NCBI GenBank assembly: GCA_947487765.1
Contig: CANKXO010000006.1
Span: 228,155-292,154, forward strand
DNA length: 64,000 nucleotides
From: an uncultured Pseudomonadales bacterium
GTDB taxonomy: Bacteria > Pseudomonadota > Gammaproteobacteria > Pseudomonadales > Cellvibrionaceae
Direction: 5' to 3'
Position numbers and translations under genes: made by a program
Notes under the pieces: model-generated
Told to the model about the DNA's origin: nothing
Databases searched by the model: none
The model's input: only the letters and a program-made list of their open reading frames with translations
Shown: piece by piece, positions 23,131-32,060 of the stretch
Layout of the letters: each line of letters begins with the position of its first letter
How positions within the stretch are numbered: the stretch's first letter is position 1

Positions 23131-23159
23131 TTGCTTGTGTTCTGAATTGAAGCGTTAAT
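23131..23159 (+). promoter_or_regulatory. Island promoter 8
   Basis: TTGCTT, 17 nt, GTTAAT within GAAGCGTTAATGG, followed by TAACAAAACAACACAA. Drives the gene at 23196. Confidence 0.72.
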
Positions 23160-23195
23160 GGTCCTAACAAAACAACACAATATTAGGATCATAAA

Positions 23196-23585
23196 ATGAA
23201 TTACGAAAAAGCACTAAAAGAAGTTGGTTTTTCTGTGCCAAAAACAAAAAGCGAAGTTATTGGAAAAGCAATACTAGCAAAAGGAATGTTGAATAGTGTT
23301 AGGCATGGAACTTTAGAGGCAACGACAAAATGTACTCACGCATGTAGACGGATTGTAGAAGAAGGTGAAAACGCTAAAAAAGCCGATTATGAGATGCCTA
23401 ATTTGATAACGTTTGGCGCTACTATTGAATCAATAGTAGCATTGAGAGAGAGGTATAAAGACGCTCTAGAAAAATTTGATAAATATGCCGATGACCATTT
23501 TGATATTGACCCTGATAATATATCAGAGTATGAAATAGACAGGCTGGTTGATTTACTTTTTAAAATTGAAAAGTATGTATCCTAA
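23196..23585 (+). CDS. Small orphan protein (129 aa)
   Basis: Begins with AGGA upstream of ATG, about 35 nt after the island promoter. The N-terminal half is basic and helical (NYEKALKEVGFSVPKTKSEV), followed by a Cys/His-containing T-K-C-T-H-A-C-R-R segment. The C-terminal half is strongly acidic (DDHFDIDPDNISEYEIDRL). No family recognised. Last gene of the promoter-linked cluster before packaging genes. Confidence 0.65.
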   Translation: MNYEKALKEVGFSVPKTKSEVIGKAILAKGMLNSVRHGTLEATTKCTHACRRIVEEGENAKKADYEMPNLITFGATIESIVALRERYKDALEKFDKYADDHFDIDPDNISEYEIDRLVDLLFKIEKYVS

Positions 23586-23638
23586 AGCTGACATAGAATA
23601 CGGGTCACAGTGTGGTGGCCCTAACTAAGGCCGATACA

Positions 23639-23710
23639 ATGAGTGATATCAATTTATGCGGGGTTGAAGTGTCGGGTTATCCTGATTGTGATTTTAAAAA
23701 TGATGATTAG
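23639..23710 (+). CDS. Possible 23-aa ORF, doubtful
   Basis: The frame MSDINLCGVEVSGYPDCDFK ends shortly after, inside a perfect hairpin (23698-23723). AAGG lies about 10 bases before the ATG. The region may instead be a leader or noncoding RNA. Confidence 0.25.
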   Translation: MSDINLCGVEVSGYPDCDFKNDD

Positions 23711-23723
23711 TTAATCATCATTT
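23698..23723. terminator. Perfect 11-bp hairpin before the terminase genes
   Basis: AAATGATGATT and AATCATCATTT pair across AGTT. A T-rich tail follows only weakly (TTTGTCGTTG), so termination efficiency is uncertain. It separates the accessory island from the late genes. Confidence 0.55.
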
Positions 23724-23825
23724 GTCGTTGTTGAACCAAATAGTCATTAATTACTAGATTAAAAAGTGCTTCATTCTTGGAGTGCTTTCTTTCACTATCT
23801 CATTCTTATTTTTAACGAATTTTTT

Positions 23826-24362
23826 ATGGGCGTCTCTATACGAGCTTACAGTCGACACCGTGGCGTGTCTGATACGGCGGTTCACAAAGCCATTCAATCG
23901 GGACGAATAACCCTCGAATCTGACGGCACGATCAATATCGAAAAAGCGGATGCAGAGTGGGAAGCGAATACGAATAAAGCGCAACAGCGTTCAAAACAAA
24001 AAGCGGTACCGGCGGCTGCATTTGAGGCCGTTGACGAAACGTTACGCGAATCGGGTATGGGAACAGGCAATAGTACGACGTATGTGCAAGCACGTACTGC
24101 CAACGAAGTGATTAAAGCGCAAACAGCTCGCGTTAAGTTACAGCAATTGAAAGGTGAGTTAGTGGATCGCAATCAGGCGATTGCCCATGTCTTTCAGTTA
24201 GCCCGTGCCGAAAGGGATGCGTGGTTAGGTTGGCCTTCGCGGATCTCTGCACAAATGGCAGCAGAATTGGAGGTGGACCAGCATCGTTTGTATGTCGCAC
24301 TGGAAACCTATGTGCGTCAACATTTAAAAGAGTTAGGAGAAGTTAAACCTCGCGTGGATTAG
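23826..24362 (+). CDS. Terminase small subunit (Nu1-like)
   Basis: I begin at ATG 23826 (MGVSIRAYSRHRGVSDTAVH), which starts the DNA-binding HTH; the longer frame has a hydrophobic leader inconsistent with a terminase. The middle is a long helical linker (TYVQARTANEVIKAQTARVK), and the C-terminal part carries R-D-A-W-L-G-W-P-S-R, which contacts the large subunit in lambda-type enzymes. It lies directly upstream of the gpA homologue. It recognises the packaging site. Confidence 0.8.
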   Translation: MGVSIRAYSRHRGVSDTAVHKAIQSGRITLESDGTINIEKADAEWEANTNKAQQRSKQKAVPAAAFEAVDETLRESGMGTGNSTTYVQARTANEVIKAQTARVKLQQLKGELVDRNQAIAHVFQLARAERDAWLGWPSRISAQMAAELEVDQHRLYVALETYVRQHLKELGEVKPRVD

Positions 24363-24376
24363 TGTAGGAGAGTTCT

Positions 24377-26353
24377 ATGGTTGCGCCCTCAGTTGTGCAT
24401 TATGAGGGTGTCACGGATATAGCGAACGCATGGTCATCGGGTGTTACACCTGATCCCTTAATGAATGTGTCGGATTGGGCCGATGATTATCGTGTCCTCT
24501 CTGCAAAATCAACCGCAGAGCCGGGGCGTTGGCGCACGGATCGCACGCCTTACTTGCGAGAGATTATGGACTGTTTGTCCATTGCCTCGCCCGTCCAGCG
24601 TGTCGTTTTTAAAAAAGCGAGTCAGGTCGGTGGATCGGAAGCCGGTTTCAATTGGTTAGGCTATATCATCCATATGGCACCGGGGCCAGTGTTGGCGGTG
24701 TCCCCCACGGTGGAGATGGCGAAACGGAGTTCGCGGCAACGTATCGACCCGCTGATTGAAGAATCGTCCGCCTTGCGTGATCGTATTGCGCCAGCCCGTA
24801 GTCGTGATTCAGGCAATACCGTTTTATCAAAAGAGTTTTTAGGTGGCGTACTTGTTCTGACGGGAGCGAACAGTGCCGTCGGTTTGCGCTCAATGCCAGC
24901 CCGCTACTTATTCCTTGACGAAGTGGATGGCTATCCAGTCGATGTGGATGGCGAAGGCGATCCGATCTTGTTGGCAGAGCGACGTAGTGCAACCTATGCG
25001 AAACGTCGAAAGGTGTTTATACCGAGTACGCCCACACAAAAAAGCACATCACGTATTGATCGTGAGTTTGAGGATTCGGATCAACGCTATTACTTTGTGC
25101 CATGTCCGCACTGTGGCCATGAGCAAGTGCTGTCGATTACTCAGTTGCGCTGGCGGGAAGGGCAACCTGAAAAAGCAGAGTACCATTGTAGTGGGTGCGA
25201 ACAGGTCATTGAGGAGCATCACAAAACACACATGTTACTCAAGGGCTATTGGAAGGCCACGGCTGACTATGATGGCATCACACGAGGCTATCACCTTTCA
25301 TCGTTATATAGCCCATTAGGTTGGTTTTCCTGGGCTGATGTTGCCAAAGTGTGCGAGCAGGCGAAAGCGAATCCCGACTTAATGAAAGGGTTTGTGAATA
25401 CTGTTCTTGGTGAGTCCTATGAAGAGGAGTTCGACGCTCCCGAATGGGAACGATTATACGAGCGGCGTGAGTCATACCCCATGGGGATGGTGCCTGCTGG
25501 TGGTTTGTTCCTAACAGCAGGTGTTGATATACAAAAGGATCGCATCGAATGCGAAATTGTAGCATGGGGTAGACAGAAAGAGAGCTGGTCAGTCGATTAT
25601 CAAATTCTTGATGGCGATACTTCACAATCAGCGGTTTGGAAAAAATTGGATGCGGTATTAGCTAAAGACTATCTCCATGCGCAGGGCTGCACATTACCGA
25701 TTCGCGTAATGTGTGTTGATTCTGGGTATGCGACACAGCAAGTATACGATTGGGTGCGCAAGTATCCCCAACCTGTTTGGGGTGCTGCCGGTGCGAGAGC
25801 GTCACAGCCACGAACGGTTGTTGCGATTAAAGGGCGTGATACTGAGACAGCATTAATTTTAAGTGTGTCTAAAGCCGATGCTGGCGGAAAGCGGAAAGGA
25901 CTTCGAGTATGGAACGTCAGTGGCCCAGTCGCGAAGATGGAACTCTATCGATGGCTGAAATTGCCACGTCCAACGGATGAAGCGTTGGCGAGCGGTGAAG
26001 GGTACGAGCCTGGAACCTGCCATTTTCCAGAGTACGGTGAGGAATACTTTAAACAGCTCACCGCTGAAAAGCGTGTGGTTCGTTTGAAGAAGGGGTTCCC
26101 CAAATCAACCTGGGAAAAAGATCCTACAAGAAACAATGAGTCCCTCGATTGTCGAGTGTATTCACGGGTTGGGGCGAGCATTTATGGGCTAGACCGTTTC
26201 AATGAATTGCAATGGAAACGGCTCGACATGTCGCTTGGCTCTAATTCAGTCGCGAGTAAAGCCAATCTAACGTTTACACCGACAACCTCTTCTAAAAACG
26301 TAGGGTTGTTTCAGCAGCAACAATCCGTTGTTGCTGACGACCCCTATCTATAA
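24377..26353 (+). CDS. Terminase large subunit, lambda gpA family
   Basis: The 658-residue protein follows GTAGGAG. ATPase half: a Walker A variant in VVFKKASQVGGSEAGFNW near residue 75, and Walker B RYLFLDEVD near residue 175. A zinc-binding pair is seen near 230-260 (CPHCGHEQ, then CSGC). The nuclease half contains acidic strands AGVDIQKDRIE and CVDSGYATQQVYDW. Size and order match lambda gpA, which cuts concatemers at cos and drives packaging. cos-type packaging is therefore expected. Confidence 0.92.
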   Translation: MVAPSVVHYEGVTDIANAWSSGVTPDPLMNVSDWADDYRVLSAKSTAEPGRWRTDRTPYLREIMDCLSIASPVQRVVFKKASQVGGSEAGFNWLGYIIHMAPGPVLAVSPTVEMAKRSSRQRIDPLIEESSALRDRIAPARSRDSGNTVLSKEFLGGVLVLTGANSAVGLRSMPARYLFLDEVDGYPVDVDGEGDPILLAERRSATYAKRRKVFIPSTPTQKSTSRIDREFEDSDQRYYFVPCPHCGHEQVLSITQLRWREGQPEKAEYHCSGCEQVIEEHHKTHMLLKGYWKATADYDGITRGYHLSSLYSPLGWFSWADVAKVCEQAKANPDLMKGFVNTVLGESYEEEFDAPEWERLYERRESYPMGMVPAGGLFLTAGVDIQKDRIECEIVAWGRQKESWSVDYQILDGDTSQSAVWKKLDAVLAKDYLHAQGCTLPIRVMCVDSGYATQQVYDWVRKYPQPVWGAAGARASQPRTVVAIKGRDTETALILSVSKADAGGKRKGLRVWNVSGPVAKMELYRWLKLPRPTDEALASGEGYEPGTCHFPEYGEEYFKQLTAEKRVVRLKKGFPKSTWEKDPTRNNESLDCRVYSRVGASIYGLDRFNELQWKRLDMSLGSNSVASKANLTFTPTTSSKNVGLFQQQQSVVADDPYL

Positions 26354-26363
26354 GTGAAAACCA

Positions 26364-26597
26364 ATGAGTCAAACAACATTGTCTATCTTGCGACAACGAT
26401 TGCAAGAAGCGGAGGATGCATTGCATCGATTGATGCTCGGAGAACTGGAAGTAACTGTGTCGGTTACGGGGTATGGTGCAACTAACTATAACGGTGTGAA
26501 TCGTCATGAACTGGAAGCGTATATCAGCAAGCTGAAGGCGCAGATAGCTAAACAATCAGGGCGGTCATCTCGCAGGCCGATATTTTTTCGATTTTAA
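26364..26597 (+). CDS. Head-tail joining protein, gpW-like
   Basis: This 77-residue protein starts with a long helix (LSILRQRLQEAEDALHRLML), then a beta hairpin (ELEVTVSVTGYGATNYNGVN) and a second helix (HELEAYISKLKAQI) with a basic tail. This is the small helix-hairpin-helix fold of lambda gpW. It is placed between terminase and portal, as in lambda. It completes the head so that the tail connector can attach. Confidence 0.8.
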   Translation: MSQTTLSILRQRLQEAEDALHRLMLGELEVTVSVTGYGATNYNGVNRHELEAYISKLKAQIAKQSGRSSRRPIFFRF

Positions 26598-26618
26598 TTT
26601 TTATAAAAAGGTGAACGA

Positions 26619-28082
26619 ATGGGGGCAATCATAGATATTGATGGTCAGCCATTGGTATCTGACACCGCTCACCGAGCAGCGTCATTAACAGAGCGTGAAC
26701 TGTCCAGTTGGAACCCTTTAAGTGGTTCACCTGATGCGGATCTTACGGATGAATTACCCACACTCGTTTCGCGGTCTCGTGATTTAGTCCGTAATCACGG
26801 AGTAGCTTCAGGCTCTATTCAAACCTTAACAGACAACATTGTTGGTACAGGGCTACGCTTATCGGCAACACCAGACTATAAAGCATTAGGTATTAGTAAA
26901 GAATCAGCGCATGAATGGTCGCGTAAAACGGAAGCCTTATGGCGTAGTTGGTCAGAGAGCACTGAGTGTGATGCTGCAAACACATTAACGTTCAGTGGAT
27001 TGACGACACAAGTGTTTAAAAGTGGATTGGTCAATGGTGAAGCGTTGGCGTTACCGCTTTGGTTACCGAATCGCGGAACAGCATTCGCCACAACCGTTCA
27101 ATTAATCGAAACAGATCGCCTTGGCAATCCAAACCATTATCGTGACGCTTTACGAATGCATAGTGGTGTTGAAACGGATCGTTATGGGGCACCGACGGCT
27201 TATTGGGTCGCTAAAAAGCACCCCGGCGATCAAATGTTGGGTGGGCGTTTATTGGCATCGGATTATGAACGCATTCCGGCCAAGACGCGCTTTGGTCGAC
27301 GACGTGTAATTCATGTCTATGATAAAGAGCGCACAGGACAAAGTCGCGGCAAACCGGCGCTTACTTCCGTGATGCCAATGTTTAAGATGCTCGACCATTA
27401 TGAGCGTAGTGAGATGCAGGCAGCGGTTGTTAATGCAATGATTGCCGCGTTTATTGAAACGCCTCTCGATAGCGAATCTATTGGTGAAATGTTTGGGGGG
27501 GATTCGGAGAGTTATTTAAAAGCGCGCAAAGAGTGGCAAGTCAAACTCCAAGGTGGGGCGGTGATTCCTGTATTCCCCGGCGATAAAGTCGCACCGTTCA
27601 CACCGGGAAGGCCCAATGCCGCTTATGGCAAGTTTGTGGAAAATATCCAACGGCATATTGGTAACGGATTAAACCTTCCTTTCGAGCTGGTGATGAAAGA
27701 TTTTTCTAAAACTAATTATGCTTCCGTTCGAGCCTCACTCATGGAAGCGTGGCGATTTTTTATCGGGCGGCGACAATGGTTGGGGACGTATTGGGCGAAG
27801 CCAGTCTATGAATTATGGTTGGAAGAAACGATTAATAAAGGTTTAATTGAAGCCCCCGGCTTTTATCAAAACAAAGCGTTGTGGACACGCTGTAAATGGA
27901 TCGGGCCGGGGAGAGGCTGGATTGATCCAGTGAAAGAAGCGAAGGCATCTAAAATGCGAATAGATACTGGTTTGTCCACGCTTGAAGATGAGTGTGCGAT
28001 GCAAGGTTTAGACTGGGAAGAGGTGCTCGAGCAGCGTGCTCGGGAAAAAGCAAAAATTAATGAGCTTGCCTTATCTTTTTGA
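26619..28082 (+). CDS. Portal protein, lambda gpB family
   Basis: The 487-residue protein follows AAAGGTG. Typical portal features are present: an N-terminal S-R-S-R-D-L-V-R-N-H segment, then I-V-G-T-G-L-R-L-S, a conserved R-R-V-I-H-V-Y-D-K-E-R-x-G-Q-S-R-G-K-P motif near residue 240, and YASVRASLMEAWRFFIGRRQ near 370. Twelve copies form the DNA-entry channel. Gene order terminase-gpW-portal-protease confirms it. Confidence 0.92.
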   Translation: MGAIIDIDGQPLVSDTAHRAASLTERELSSWNPLSGSPDADLTDELPTLVSRSRDLVRNHGVASGSIQTLTDNIVGTGLRLSATPDYKALGISKESAHEWSRKTEALWRSWSESTECDAANTLTFSGLTTQVFKSGLVNGEALALPLWLPNRGTAFATTVQLIETDRLGNPNHYRDALRMHSGVETDRYGAPTAYWVAKKHPGDQMLGGRLLASDYERIPAKTRFGRRRVIHVYDKERTGQSRGKPALTSVMPMFKMLDHYERSEMQAAVVNAMIAAFIETPLDSESIGEMFGGDSESYLKARKEWQVKLQGGAVIPVFPGDKVAPFTPGRPNAAYGKFVENIQRHIGNGLNLPFELVMKDFSKTNYASVRASLMEAWRFFIGRRQWLGTYWAKPVYELWLEETINKGLIEAPGFYQNKALWTRCKWIGPGRGWIDPVKEAKASKMRIDTGLSTLEDECAMQGLDWEEVLEQRAREKAKINELALSF

Positions 28083-28233
28083 TAAGTTCAATTGTTATTT
28101 TCGTTGCGATGCAAATAGTTGATGTGTAGATAACTAAATAAAGAAAAGAGAAGTTTTTTATTGAATTTCTTCTTCGTAGTCATAGATACTTATTTTCTAA
28201 ATTAATTATTTGTGTTGTGGAGAAGACGTTGAT

Positions 28234-28710
28234 ATGAAGTTTTTAGTTGATACCTACAAAAAATCAATGCTTTGCTTTTGGTTTAACCCGATTTTAATGT
28301 TGGTTTTATTTGCTTTTTGCTATTTTGAAAAAATAGATGAATCTACGCCTCTTCTAGTCTGGATATCTAGTTTTATAGAATGGAGATACTCTATTGAACC
28401 CGTCTATTTAATGCTTTTGACAGGTATTTGGTTTTGTCTTTTGTCACTTATTCTAATAAAGCTTTACCCAAATATTCGGCGATATCAAAAGAATAGGTTG
28501 GCGATAAGCTTTGATATTTTTGCTTCTTTGTCGAGTAACATATTAATGTTTTTGTCAGGTTTTTTTGTGGCTTGGACATTTGGGTCACATTTGATTGAAT
28601 TTATTGAACCCGTTCCCACGCAAGAAATAACTATTTTTTTGTCTGCTTCTTTAGCCATTATCATTCGTTATCTAACGCTCAAGGCAAAACATTCTCTTTT
28701 GTTAAGTTAA
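28234..28710 (+). CDS. Four-TM membrane protein, phage cargo (moron)
   Basis: The ATG at 28234 has GGAGAAG eight bases upstream. The protein has four predicted helices: residues about 20-36 (FNPILMLVLFAFCYF), 55-78, 95-116 and 127-146. It is markedly AT-rich compared with the portal and protease genes on either side and has its own 150-bp AT-rich upstream region. No family recognised. A membrane protein dropped into a head operon is usually lysogenic-conversion cargo. Confidence 0.65.
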   Translation: MKFLVDTYKKSMLCFWFNPILMLVLFAFCYFEKIDESTPLLVWISSFIEWRYSIEPVYLMLLTGIWFCLLSLILIKLYPNIRRYQKNRLAISFDIFASLSSNILMFLSGFFVAWTFGSHLIEFIEPVPTQEITIFLSASLAIIIRYLTLKAKHSLLLS

Positions 28711-28738
28711 TAAAGTATCAATTTTTAAAGGCTCGAAT

Positions 28739-30082
28739 ATGAATATTTGGCAAGTGGCCACCAATGAACTGTGGGCAATGACGGCACCTGCGTTACACAC
28801 TGTCCTTGATATCGCAGAACGTAAAGTCGGCTTAAACCATGAGTCCATAGAAGCGATTCAAACTCGCGTCGGTCACGAGTTAGATAATACTCATCGAACA
28901 ACTGTGCGAGATGGTGTGGCGGTCATACCTATAACGGGGCCGCTTTTCCGGTATGCGAATATGTTTACTCGTGTGAGCGGTGCTACCAGTTATGAATTGC
29001 TCGCACAAGACTTTACAACCGCATTAGAAAGCGCGGAAGTCCATGCCATTATCTTAACTATTGATTCGCCGGGAGGTGCGGTGAATGGTTGTGCTGAATT
29101 AGCACAACTGATTTTTGAGGCGCGAGGTGTAAAACCCATTGTTGCGTATGTCTCGGGCGATGCGGCTTCAGGTGCGTACTGGATTGGTTCTGCGTGTGAT
29201 GAAATCATTGTTTCTTCTACATCAGGTCTGGGATCAATCGGTGTAGTGGGGATGTATAAGGTGGATAGTGACGATAAAGAAAGCACTATCGAAATTGTGT
29301 CATCACAAAGCCCCCACAAACGTTTAGATGTAAAAAAGGATGATGATAGAGCCATCATTCAGTCACGTATTGATGCGCTCGCGTCTGTGTTTGTTGAATC
29401 CGTTGCTGTACACAGAAACACTGATGCTGACACTGTGATTGAAAAGTACGGAGGTGGAGATGTCTTCATTGGCGAACACGCTGTTACCCATGGACTCGCC
29501 GACCGACTGGGTACATTTGAAAAAACACTTCAAGAATTAACCGATAAAAACCCCGCCACCGAGCGGGGTTTTTTATTGGACTCTTCTTCAAATCATTTAA
29601 CGACAACAGAGGGCTTGCCAGTGGCAGATAAAGAAAATGATACCGAAAAAATAGAGGCGAATGAATCGATGACATTGGCTGGCTTAAAAGCCAATTACCC
29701 TGACTTTGTCACTGCTATTCAAGGTGAAGGGTACGAAGGTGGTGTCAGTGATGGCGTTATCAAAGGTAGCACTGATGAGCGACAACGTATCGGCGCTATT
29801 TTGAACTCGGAGTTGGCGATTGGTCGAGAATCATTGGCTCGACACTTTGCATTTGAAACCGCGATGCCAGTGGGAGATGTTTTAGCAGCACTAGAAGCGT
29901 CCCCTGCGACTGAGGCCACGGCACCTCAAACCAATCCTACCAGTCATGGTTTTGAACAAGTCATGGCGAGTATTGAAAATCCTGATGTCGATCCGGCAGC
30001 AGACGATGAGCCTCAATCGGAGGCGGAACAAGCAACCGCAATTGCACAACGCATTGCGGGTTATCACAAACCCAATCAATAA
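28739..30082 (+). CDS. Head maturation protease (S49/SppA type) with C-terminal scaffold
   Basis: Residues 1-275 are an S49 peptidase: AIILTIDSPGGAVNGCAELA, then the Ser nucleophile in SGDAASGAYWIGSACDEI, then S-G-L-G-S-I-G-V-V-G-M, with a candidate general-base Lys downstream. Residues 290-447 are acidic, helical and Gln/Ala-rich, as expected of a scaffold like lambda Nu3, which lies nested in the lambda C gene. A perfect intrinsic terminator lies in frame between the two parts (29546-29574), and GTG/ATG codons after it (29621, 29670) could start a separate scaffold. Confidence 0.88.
   Translation: MNIWQVATNELWAMTAPALHTVLDIAERKVGLNHESIEAIQTRVGHELDNTHRTTVRDGVAVIPITGPLFRYANMFTRVSGATSYELLAQDFTTALESAEVHAIILTIDSPGGAVNGCAELAQLIFEARGVKPIVAYVSGDAASGAYWIGSACDEIIVSSTSGLGSIGVVGMYKVDSDDKESTIEIVSSQSPHKRLDVKKDDDRAIIQSRIDALASVFVESVAVHRNTDADTVIEKYGGGDVFIGEHAVTHGLADRLGTFEKTLQELTDKNPATERGFLLDSSSNHLTTTEGLPVADKENDTEKIEANESMTLAGLKANYPDFVTAIQGEGYEGGVSDGVIKGSTDERQRIGAILNSELAIGRESLARHFAFETAMPVGDVLAALEASPATEATAPQTNPTSHGFEQVMASIENPDVDPAADDEPQSEAEQATAIAQRIAGYHKPNQ
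29546..29574 (+). terminator. Terminator-like hairpin inside the protease/scaffold gene
   Basis: AAAAACCCCGC and GCGGGGTTTTT form an 11-bp stem with a 6-nt loop, ending in six T. The reading frame runs through it unbroken (D-K-N-P-A-T-E-R-G-F-L-L). It sits at the boundary between the protease and scaffold regions. Confidence 0.75.
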
Positions 30083-30094
30083 AAGAGGTGTTTA

Positions 30095-30577
30095 ATGACT
30101 CACTGTCAACATGAAAAAGATGAACATATTGAAAAGAAAAATGACGAGAAAAAAGCAGAGGGGAGCTACTTTGATATCTCTGGTATTCCAGTTTTTAACG
30201 ATGAGGGATCTAGTCCTACCGATAATTTGATCGCCGGTGAATTTCCACAGATTATGCGGCTAGTGACCATCACTGGCGGAGAGCTATTGCCGCGTGGTGC
30301 GGTACTAGGCCGAATTCATACTGATTCGGATAGTCATTGCCGCGATGAGGACCGTTACAAATTTTTAAGTGGTCACGATTGTAAAGATGGTTCTACGATG
30401 CCTGATGCGATTCTTGCGGAAACCGTGGATGCGCGTTGTGGTGATCAAGAGGCCTATGTGTATCTGGCCGGTGAATTTAACGCATCGGATATTTACATTC
30501 CTAAAAATGCATCGATGGAAGACGTGGCGCACATTCTGCGTAAGCGCTCCATTTTTTTACGGCATAACCAAGCGTAA
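30095..30577 (+). CDS. Head decoration protein, gpD family
   Basis: The 160-residue protein follows AGAGGTG. After a charged 25-residue lead comes the gpD-like core: GEFPQIMRLVTITGGELLPR, G-A-V-L-G-R-I, an A-I-L-A-E-T-V-D-A strand pair and VYLAGEFNASDIYI. Decoration proteins form trimers that stabilise the expanded capsid. It sits between protease and capsid genes, as in lambda, and is followed by a strong terminator. Confidence 0.82.
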   Translation: MTHCQHEKDEHIEKKNDEKKAEGSYFDISGIPVFNDEGSSPTDNLIAGEFPQIMRLVTITGGELLPRGAVLGRIHTDSDSHCRDEDRYKFLSGHDCKDGSTMPDAILAETVDARCGDQEAYVYLAGEFNASDIYIPKNASMEDVAHILRKRSIFLRHNQA

Positions 30578-30606
30578 TTTTCTTAAGTCTTCATTGCCCC
30601 CTACTT

Positions 30607-30634
30607 AAACGGAAGCATTCGCTTCCGTTTTTTT
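30607..30634 (+). terminator. Intrinsic terminator after the decoration gene
   Basis: AAACGGAAGC and GCTTCCGTTT pair across ATTC and are followed by T. It lies 40 bp before the capsid gene, so it may attenuate rather than stop late transcription. Confidence 0.8.
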
Positions 30635-30676
30635 ATTTCTTTTCCCCATTTTTTATTTATATATTCAGGATCGTGC

Positions 30677-31708
30677 ATGGATATTTTTTCTACCCATGTG
30701 CTCAACCGTGTCGTTGAGCACTTAGATCGTCCGTCGTCATTTTTGCTCGATATGTTTTTTGGCGATATACAGACGGAAGACAGTGAAGAAATTCACTTCG
30801 ATATTGATCAATCCAAGCCTCGTCTTGCACCCTTTGTTTCTCCATTAGTGGAAGGGCGAGTTGTGTCGGAAGAAGGCTTTGATACTCGTAGTTTCAAACC
30901 GGCTTATGTAAAAGATAAGCGCAGATTCAATCCTAACGCACCCTTAAAGCGCCAAATCGGTGAAACAATTGGCGGTAATTTATCACCGATGAATCGACGT
31001 GAAGTGGCATTAAATCGTGCGTTAACGAATCAACTGGATAACCTGACGCGCCGTGAAGAAGTGATGGCTGCAGAGGCACTGTGTTCCGGTAAAGTCACCG
31101 TCACCGGTGACAATTTTCCTACGCAAATTGTCGATTTTAAGCGAGCCACCGAACTCACTCAATTGCTCACCGGCGCGATGCGTTGGGGGGAGAAAGGTGT
31201 CAATCCACTCGATGATATTGAAGAGTGGGCGGGTCTCGTACAACTGAAATCTGGCGCAGCCGCGAGAACGGTTGTGATGGAGCCAATGGCGTGGAAGTTA
31301 TTCAAAAATACACCGAACTTACACAAGTTGTTGGATAACCGTCGAGGCTCACGGAGCAATTTAAACCTTGATCCACTTGTTTTCGGGCAAGGCAATGAAA
31401 AAGCTCGATTTGTTGGCGCAATTGGTGAGCTGGATGTGTGGGTGTATAACGATGTGTATGTCGATGATCACGGTAAAGACCGTCGTTTGTTACCCGATTA
31501 TACCGTGATTCTCGCCAGCCAATCGATGGTTGAGGGGGCACGTTGTTATGGTGTCATCCAAGATGAAAAAGCAAATTACCGGGCCGAACGCTATTTTTCA
31601 AAATCTTGGCTTCAGGATGATCCAGCCGTCCGTTGGTTATTGTTGCAGTCAGCACCATTGATTGTACCGTATCGTCCGAATGCAACATTTTGCGCAACAG
31701 TACGTTAA
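30677..31708 (+). CDS. Major capsid protein, lambda gpE family
   Basis: The 343-residue protein matches the lambda E type: an early LDMFFGDIQTEDSEEIHFDI segment, P-F-V-S-P-L-V-E-G-R, the F-K-P-A-Y-V-K-D-K-R motif, I-G-G-N-L-S-P-M-N-R, the NQLDNLTRREEVMAAEAL helix and a C-terminal Q-S-A-P-L-I-V-P. HK97 fold is expected. AGGA lies upstream with a short spacer (AGGATCGTGCATG). Confidence 0.92.
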   Translation: MDIFSTHVLNRVVEHLDRPSSFLLDMFFGDIQTEDSEEIHFDIDQSKPRLAPFVSPLVEGRVVSEEGFDTRSFKPAYVKDKRRFNPNAPLKRQIGETIGGNLSPMNRREVALNRALTNQLDNLTRREEVMAAEALCSGKVTVTGDNFPTQIVDFKRATELTQLLTGAMRWGEKGVNPLDDIEEWAGLVQLKSGAAARTVVMEPMAWKLFKNTPNLHKLLDNRRGSRSNLNLDPLVFGQGNEKARFVGAIGELDVWVYNDVYVDDHGKDRRLLPDYTVILASQSMVEGARCYGVIQDEKANYRAERYFSKSWLQDDPAVRWLLLQSAPLIVPYRPNATFCATVR

Positions 31709-31721
31709 GGAGGGATAAATC

Positions 31722-32060
31722 ATGATGACGATTATTCCCTTAGTCACGCTAAGTACAGGCGACCCTTTAAGTCCCACACTGATACGGCCCGGAGAAACTT
31801 ATACGATTGATGATGAGGAAGGACGTTCGTTGATTGAACGTCAATTTGCCATTGCGATAGATGAGCAGCGGACACAATCGTCTTCACAATCAGATCATTT
31901 AGATGCGATTGTGGATGCGATTGCGGAATTACCGGAAAGCGCCTATGGCAAAAATGGTAAGCCTGATGTGAAAGCGATTCAAAACATTATTGAGGTCGAG
32001 ATTACTGCCAGTCAGCGTGATGAAGCCTGGTTAGCGTTTCAAAAGCTGAGTGAAAAATAA
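31722..32060 (+). CDS. Head-tail region protein, FluMu N-terminal-domain-like (112 aa)
   Basis: Follows AGGAGGG. The N-terminus is a small beta domain (TLIRPGETYTIDDEEGRSLI). The C-terminus has the pattern Y-G-K-N-G-K-P-D-V-K-A-I-Q-N-I-I-E-V-E-I-T-A-S-Q-R-D-E-A-W, which I know from Mu/FluMu-like head proteins. It lies in the connector region between capsid and tail and overlaps the next start by one base. The exact role is unknown. Confidence 0.65.
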   Translation: MMTIIPLVTLSTGDPLSPTLIRPGETYTIDDEEGRSLIERQFAIAIDEQRTQSSSQSDHLDAIVDAIAELPESAYGKNGKPDVKAIQNIIEVEITASQRDEAWLAFQKLSEK

